From Silene latifolia (lineage: Eukaryota > Streptophyta > Magnoliopsida > Caryophyllales > Caryophyllaceae): a stretch of 64,000 bases of DNA. Positions 58,695 to 64,000 of the stretch are shown here, one piece after another. The stretch covers positions 2,956,158 to 3,020,157 of the forward strand of contig NC_133538.1 of the NCBI RefSeq assembly GCF_048544455.1, in the 5' to 3' direction. Every line of letters begins with the position of its first letter. Position 1 is the first letter of the stretch. The notes below the pieces were generated by a model. The model had not been told where the DNA came from and did no database searches. It saw nothing but the letters and a program-made list of their open reading frames with translations. A program made the translations under genes and the position numbers.

Positions 58695-59024
58695 TGAAAT
58701 GAAGCACTAAGTCGAGCCATCGACGTTATAAATATGGCAACCTTTGTAAATACACTCTCCTTAGAGTAGAATTTACCGCTTTCTTTTAGTATTACTTTTA
58801 TTGTGTTTATAAGCATCAAATTGGAAACTTTTGATGGTTTGTTGAAGTGTGAAGGGAGTCGGATGAAGATTCTTAGGAAGCGTGCCAAAGTAGCAATGGG
58901 AGTCAAAATGACTCGGGAGATCAACTACACGGGTCAAATGAGGAGAAAGGCACAAAAGAAGGCTAGATATTTCAACAAGGGAAGAAGTTGGAATTCAACA
59001 TTTCAACACGGACTCCAGCCAAAA

Positions 59025-59076
59025 GCGTAGCCTGCGCCTTAAAGCGCAGCCTGCGCACAAATTGCGCAGCCTGCGC
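59025..59076. repeat. GCGCAGCCTGCGC array 3' of integrase
   Basis: Three cores start at 59025 (one change), 59044 and 59064, spaced 19 and 20 bp. The text before the first (GGACTCCAGCCAAAAGCG) matches the text before the LTR array (GGAGTCCAGTCAAAAGCG). Confidence 0.9.
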
Positions 59077-59079
59077 ATT

Positions 59080-59714
59080 GAGCTGCCATGGGATTGAAAG
59101 TATAGCCTATTTCACGAGATTTTACCTCTCTCATCAAAATTTCGAACAAACCCTCAACGAACACCATCTCCTACCACATCCCACCATCAAAAATCCCATC
59201 CAATCCCAACAAAACTTCAACAAAACCCCAACTTCATCATCAATTTCATTCCCCAACCAACATACCATTATCAATCACTCACTTTGCACATCAAAAATCT
59301 GAGTTTTCCCAATTTCGTCCCAAAACCCTAACTTTCCAAGCTTCTTATTTCAAGTATTTTAAGTGACTCCCTTGAGTATTGGAGCATTCTTGGAGGTTTT
59401 GTTAGCATTATACATCAATCATTGAGAATTTTAAGTGGATTCAAGGAGGTATAACAACTTTTCCAAACTCTTTCTTTATCGCTTTGAGAAAAATCCAAAA
59501 ATAGATACATTTTGTGTGGAATTTTGGATTGTGATTGTTAATTATAGTGTATAATTGCTGGGATAAACTCGTTTTTTGAGTAAGGGCAAAGGTATTCATC
59601 AAACATCATTCACTTCTACCTTCTTGAAGTAGTGCATAGAAGGTGTTTGTTGAATTGCCTCAAAGAGTGAAAAACAGTTTTTGAGTGCTTTGTTGGTAGT
59701 GTTGTTACTCCTTT
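59080..59714 (+). other. Athila spacer between integrase and ATHILA ORF
   Basis: Non-coding; AT-rich with a CA-rich stretch at 59150-59280. An AG site at 59718 precedes the following frame. Confidence 0.4.
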
Positions 59715-61182
59715 TTGCTAGGTACAACGGTTTTCGGAAAGAGAAAGGCCGTTCAACAAGGGGAACCTAGTGCTCCCAAACCGTTTATGGGGGATGAGGG
59801 ATTGAATGCCGAACAAAAGAAAATTTTCAAAAAGCTTGAAAAAGACAACCCTTTACCCATTACCAAATTCCTCCACCGCGAAACCCTCCAAAAACTAGGC
59901 ATTGAGGAACTCACATTCCAACTTTTGAGTCGGGTGGGGCTAGAGAGGTAAATGGACATCTTTGATGATACATACCGGTGTTACACTTTTGAATTCCTCG
60001 CCACCATCTCCAAAACGGGGGAGGGAGTTAATGAGAGGGTGAATTTTCGACTTCATAAGGTGTGGCACTCAATCACCTTTGATGAAGTCCGGGAAGTCTT
60101 GCAAGTCACCAAAACCCCTTCCCCTATTAACCCACCTAAAGGGAAGCTCAATGAGATATGGTGTCGCCTCACGGGGAGGCAAACCCAAGACCACAATGAT
60201 AAACTTTCCGCCATTACCAATCCTGTGGTCCTAATTTTGACAAGGAGTATAGCTTGTTGGTTTTTCTCTATGGGAGAACCCACAAAGGTAAGTGATGCGG
60301 TGAGGGAGTGCATTTGGACTATGATTCCGGAAGGGGAGGGTGTGCCGGATTGGGCAAGACTCTTTGTAAACTCAAGTTTGAAGCACCAGAAGAGAAAGGG
60401 AGGTCCTATTAATAGTGGGGGCTTAATCACCCTCTTTGTGGAGAAGTATGTGGGAGAAGCCCTGGATGATCAAAACCCCGTTTGGGGAAATTATTTCCAC
60501 AACACTCAACGGTTAGAAGAGACCCACATGATTAAAGTCTTTGACTCTATTAATTTTAGATGCCATTGGCTGGGAGTGGGAAAAACTCCATATATGACTC
60601 TCCCTTGGAATGGCCCGATTCCTAGTGGTTCCCATGCCATTCATTTATTTATGCCCGGCCGATGAACAAGAACAACAAGTGCCACAAGCACAAAGAAGAA
60701 GGGTAGCCACACCCTCGGTTGTCAACATTGAAAGTGAAGAAGAAAGGGAGATTGAAAGGATTGAGAGTGGCCCAACTATCTATGATACCCCAATGTATGA
60801 GGCGGGGGGAAGTTCTAGCACTCCAATCGCCCATTGGCAACAACAAATGTTCAACTACTTCAATGAGACTCATGGGACTTTGTAAGCCATAAGTGGGAGA
60901 GTTGATAGTTCTTATGCTTGGCAAAAACAACAAGCACCAAGGCTAGAGAGCTTAGAGCAATGGAGGGTGGCTAGTACGGAGCACCAACGGTTGAGTATAG
61001 AGGCCGAAGCGGCCCAAACAAGAATGCTAAGAGAAATTGCTCAAAGGCAAGAGGAGTCCATTGCTTGGCAAACACAACAAATGGAGCAATGGAAATCAAA
61101 TGAGGCCTTATGGAGGGAGCAAAATGCATGGCGGGGGCAAGTCACCAAGCAATTCGGGGTACAAAATGAGCGCCACGCCTAA
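59715..61182 (+). pseudogene. ATHILA ORF-1 family protein (env position), interrupted
   Basis: Frames 59715-59951 and 59952-60665 read the family's pattern: YRCYTFEFLATISKTGEG, NFRLHKVWHSITFDEVREVL, SIACWFFSMGEPTKVSDAV and FVNSSLKHQKRKGG. A stop at 59949-59951 and frame changes near 60660 and 60880 break it. The last part (60610-61182) is an acidic, Gln-rich coiled-coil-like tail. The family sits after integrase where some plant elements carry an env-like gene; its role is unknown. The related, more decayed frame at 8426-9229 lies in the 8-kb element. Confidence 0.65.
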
Positions 61183-61296
61183 TACCTCGATGATTCTTAT
61201 GAGGATGCGCATTTACAAGAAGACTCTCTTGGCATTATCCGTGGTCTCTTTGGCATGACCATCAACACCAACAACCCCACCTACCAACCGACAATC

Positions 61297-62553
61297 TGTT
61301 AGGTTCATATACCTCTTATAAGACATTTCTTATGGTGAAAAAATTAACATTTTAATACAAGTTAATGAAGATCTAGTGCATGCATAACTAATTAAGTGAT
61401 TAAAGGAAAAATAATGTTCCTTACATAGTATATGGTTCGAAATAAGGGCACAAATAAGGACACCTTCCTTATTTGTTCTTGAGATTAAAATATGGATGAT
61501 CCTCCAACCTCAAATATAGAGATACTCCTTAAAAATTGCACCCAAGACTTTCCCTTAAAACTAATATATAAATTAACTAGATTGATATATTAGTAACCCT
61601 TAAATGATTCTAATAATATATTTATATTATTATTAGAATATATGATGAACAATTTTTAGAGTTTCTAAAACTATTTTCAGAGATTAGAGAGAAAACTACA
61701 CAATACAATATTGTATATGCATTAGAATGAATGAAAAATAAGCGTCAAGACCTTATAGAGGAGGGAGGGTGCCAGTTTGTGGAGAGCCAAGAGAGGGCCA
61801 ATGCATGCCCTTATCTTTTCCTTTTGTTCTTCACAAGAAACTAGATGTAAGGCTACTTACAAATAGGTTATCATTGTGTTTTATTTAATAATTAAATAAA
61901 ACACCCACTAATAATCCCTTCATTTTTTTCGGTCACTTTGGATAAAATGGACTTCCATTTTATTTTGTCAATTTGTCATTTGTCACACAATATGTCACAT
62001 GTAGCATGTAACATGTTATTAATTAATTTAATGCATATTTAACAATTAAATATCATTATATACATTAATTAAATTACATATAACAAATTGTCTAGTAATA
62101 CATAATTACATGGTATAAAATGGGACATGTTAATATAATTCACAACATTTTGTAGTTATAATTAACCATTCATTCTTATTTCAATTGTTTCATAAACAAT
62201 AATCAATTTTAGTAATAAAATCTATTAATTACTAAAGTGAATCTTATTTAATCAAATTACAATAAGATGTTTATTCTCACTCACAAATATAAATTGTTCA
62301 ATTTTAAGGAATTGATTAACTTGTATCGATATACATTTAATCAACTTGTCTATTAAGGGAATTGTCTAATAGGTGTGACCTTAAGGGATCAACTGATCAC
62401 CACCATCAAACGACAGTAATATCAAACTCTAGTTAGCCAATCATTACTGATTAATGTTAATCAGTTGACTATATAAATGAACCATCTCTTACGTTTCTTA
62501 ATTTGAGATTTAAACATGTGATCGCACTATTGTTGAGGACACATACTCCAACA
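61297..62553 (-). mobile_element. 3' LTR of a reverse Ty1/copia element
   Basis: On the minus strand it runs TGTTGGAGTATGTG...CCTAACA, 1257 bp. The polypurine tract (minus CAAGTGGGAGAT, 62554-62565) abuts it, which is the classic copia junction. CAATC at 61292-61296 would be the target copy, but the partner is outside the window. It cuts the Athila element. Confidence 0.8.
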
Positions 62554-62565
62554 ATCTCCCACTTG

Positions 62566-63340
62566 TCCGAGACATGTGTGCGTCACCTATTCTCTTGTCC
62601 TATTACAATCTCCACTCAATGCAAGGTGTCTTGCAGGTCGTACTTACATTTGATCATATCTTGAGTGGTTTCCTCGATTTGGAGAGTAACTGTCTGACCT
62701 GAATTATCTACCGTAAATACCTTCCGAGCGTGGCCACGCATTTTCAGTTCACTACTCCTCGAGTGGCCCTGAGATTTTCAACAACCCTGACAAGGGGGTG
62801 GACAATTCCTATCGCACTATTCCCTTCGTATAGCCACAGTTCATCATGGCCCAAAATATACTCATTTGACTTCGGTTACGACAGTCGTAGAGTATAAATA
62901 AAAGCCAATCAGAAACTTGTGCCAACTTGGGTGAATAGTCTCTTGTTAAAAGAACTGACTCATAAGAATACTATAGTAGCTCTTGCCATGACCAGGCTTT
63001 ATGAATTTCCAGAACTCTATAAGCGGTCACTGCCCGACAGAGTGTCTCATACAGTCTGTCTATGTGATCGACTAGTCATCCCATATGACCCTATGGCACT
63101 TGAACTTGCCATCAATCGCGTCACACTCTAGTCACTTTGAGACGTCACCTCCTATGAGTAACTAGGGGCGCATAATATGTTAATCCAGTTCACTTCAATG
63201 GGGTTCAATATTGTCTCAACAACCCATTTGGATATAACAAAGTAATGGATGAGTTTAAAGAAACTCAAACGATAAATGCAATTATCATATATGAATAGTC
63301 AATGTCTTATTACTACTTCATATCTTATAATCTATAGTGT
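62566..63340 (-). mobile_element. Copia 3' internal non-coding region
   Basis: Between the polypurine tract and the decayed pol; no coding frame. Sequence of this type lies downstream of pol in plant copia elements. Confidence 0.6.
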
Positions 63341-64000
63341 ACATTTTACACTAGTTAAATTGCAATAAAACCTTGGTAAGTGGATATACCATGTATCCAC
63401 ACATTTCAACTTTATGAATTGCTATTTCCTCTTATTCAATGTTATTTCTAATGACATGAATTTGTCTAAGTAGATGTCTAGTCTTCTTACTAGACTTGGG
63501 CTCTTATACTTGGAAGATGCTCCCACTGTTTTCATATAACTTGTGATAAAGTCTTTGGTAGAGGGATCTACTCTCACTCCCTATGTTGACCATCTTATCA
63601 CAATGTACTTAGATTCTGTTTGTAGAACTTGCAATGGTTGAAACTAAAACATTTTTCTAGTCACTTACTCCTAAGTCAATAAAATCAGCCTAGGATTTCG
63701 ATAAATCCTTATAGGTTTGGAAACTATAGTTTGTGCAACCCTTCAACACACAACTTAGTATATCATCCAAACATAAGAACAAATCCTCAATTCTCCTCAA
63801 GAATATTAATGGATGTTCTTTAAGGCTTTCAAATGACTTCATTCAAATTAACTTGTTATTTACTTATTATACTCCAAGCATATGATTCATCACGGCATGT
63901 TCATATAATGGCATACATGATCGTTCTAATGGCGGAAACATTACCAATTGATTTCATGTGATCAACAACATATTAGGTTCAGTGAACGACTATGACTCTA
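63341..64000 (-). pseudogene. Decayed copia pol: RT end and RNase H
   Basis: The minus-strand frame, with many stops and changes, keeps the RNase H landmarks in order: TIASSTNRI (usual TIASSTTEAEY), a short KxWxxxxxxELG-like part, EPKSSKKTRHLLRQIHVIRN (usual EPRSHQKSKHILRRYHLIRE) and YPLTKVL (usual DPLTKPL). Further right, SAIRTIMYAIICT matches the SAIGSIMYAMxCTRPD block before RNase H. It is a dead copy. Confidence 0.7.

Larger units (their letters stand above)
45120..61296 (+). mobile_element. Decayed Athila-type (Ty3/gypsy) element, nested and rearranged
   Basis: The order is 5' LTR (end 46644), tRNA-Asp-type primer site (46650), gag, protease, RNase H, integrase and ATHILA ORF, the Athila layout. 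Three later events broke it: a reverse Ty3/gypsy element inserted in gag (47017-52683), a reversed fragment of an Athila 5' end replaced the RT (about 55500-56960), and a copia element cuts the 3' part at 61297. The 5' LTR start is not resolved; 45120 is approximate. The 3' LTR is outside the window or lost. Confidence 0.75.

Noticed and set aside
62919-63131. 70-codon plus-strand frame near the copia LTR
   Set aside because: Lies in the copia 3' non-coding region, with no recognisable domain.

Overview
The window is repeat-rich flowering-plant nuclear DNA. It has introns with GT/AG sites, Athila, chromovirus and copia LTR retrotransposons, Stowaway, Tourist and hAT MITEs, and long AT-rich stretches. 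I cannot name the species. The only intact cellular gene I can support is an ELMO-domain gene on the + strand (CDS 39269-43804, 8 coding exons, 235 aa), with 5'UTR introns packed with MITEs. No rRNA, tRNA or CRISPR was seen.

Layout. 1-4484: reverse-oriented LTR-retrotransposon sequence (LTR 1293-4177), with a solo LTR of another family (1789-3256, target duplication GTGCC) inside it. 4485-12534: a complete forward LTR element of the same family as the reverse one (target duplication AAGAC). It lacks gag-pol and carries only a broken ATHILA-like ORF. 12540-17533: short exon-like pieces, a CACTA end, microsatellites, a broken FAR1-related gene on the minus strand and a Tourist MITE. 17534-23480: AT-rich DNA with two tandem duplications and a 1.6 kb element with long terminal inverted repeats (TIRs). 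23734-27899 and 27981-33186: two related non-autonomous elements sitting in (TA)n tracts. They carry exon fragments of several host genes (RBOH oxidase, sugar-phosphate translocator, FtsH, probably an F-box gene). 33259-35212: MITE and foldback-like elements. 35520-43804: the ELMO gene. About 45.1-61.3 kb: a decayed Athila element, with a reverse Ty3/gypsy element (47017-52683, target duplication CATTG) nested in its gag and a reversed 5'-end fragment (about 55.5-56.96 kb) where its RT should be. 61297-64000: 3' LTR and decayed pol of a reverse copia element.

The most unusual signal is a set of short self-complementary arrays with a pitch near 20 bp. The perfect palindrome TACTCGATCGAGTA recurs in clusters in the 1-12.5 kb elements, including a solo LTR of a different family. 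A different 13-mer, GCGCAGCCTGCGC, recurs at a 19-20 bp pitch in three places in the Athila element. The gene-fragment-capturing elements in the TA tracts are the second main point of interest. All calls rest on reading the sequence by eye; no database search was run.
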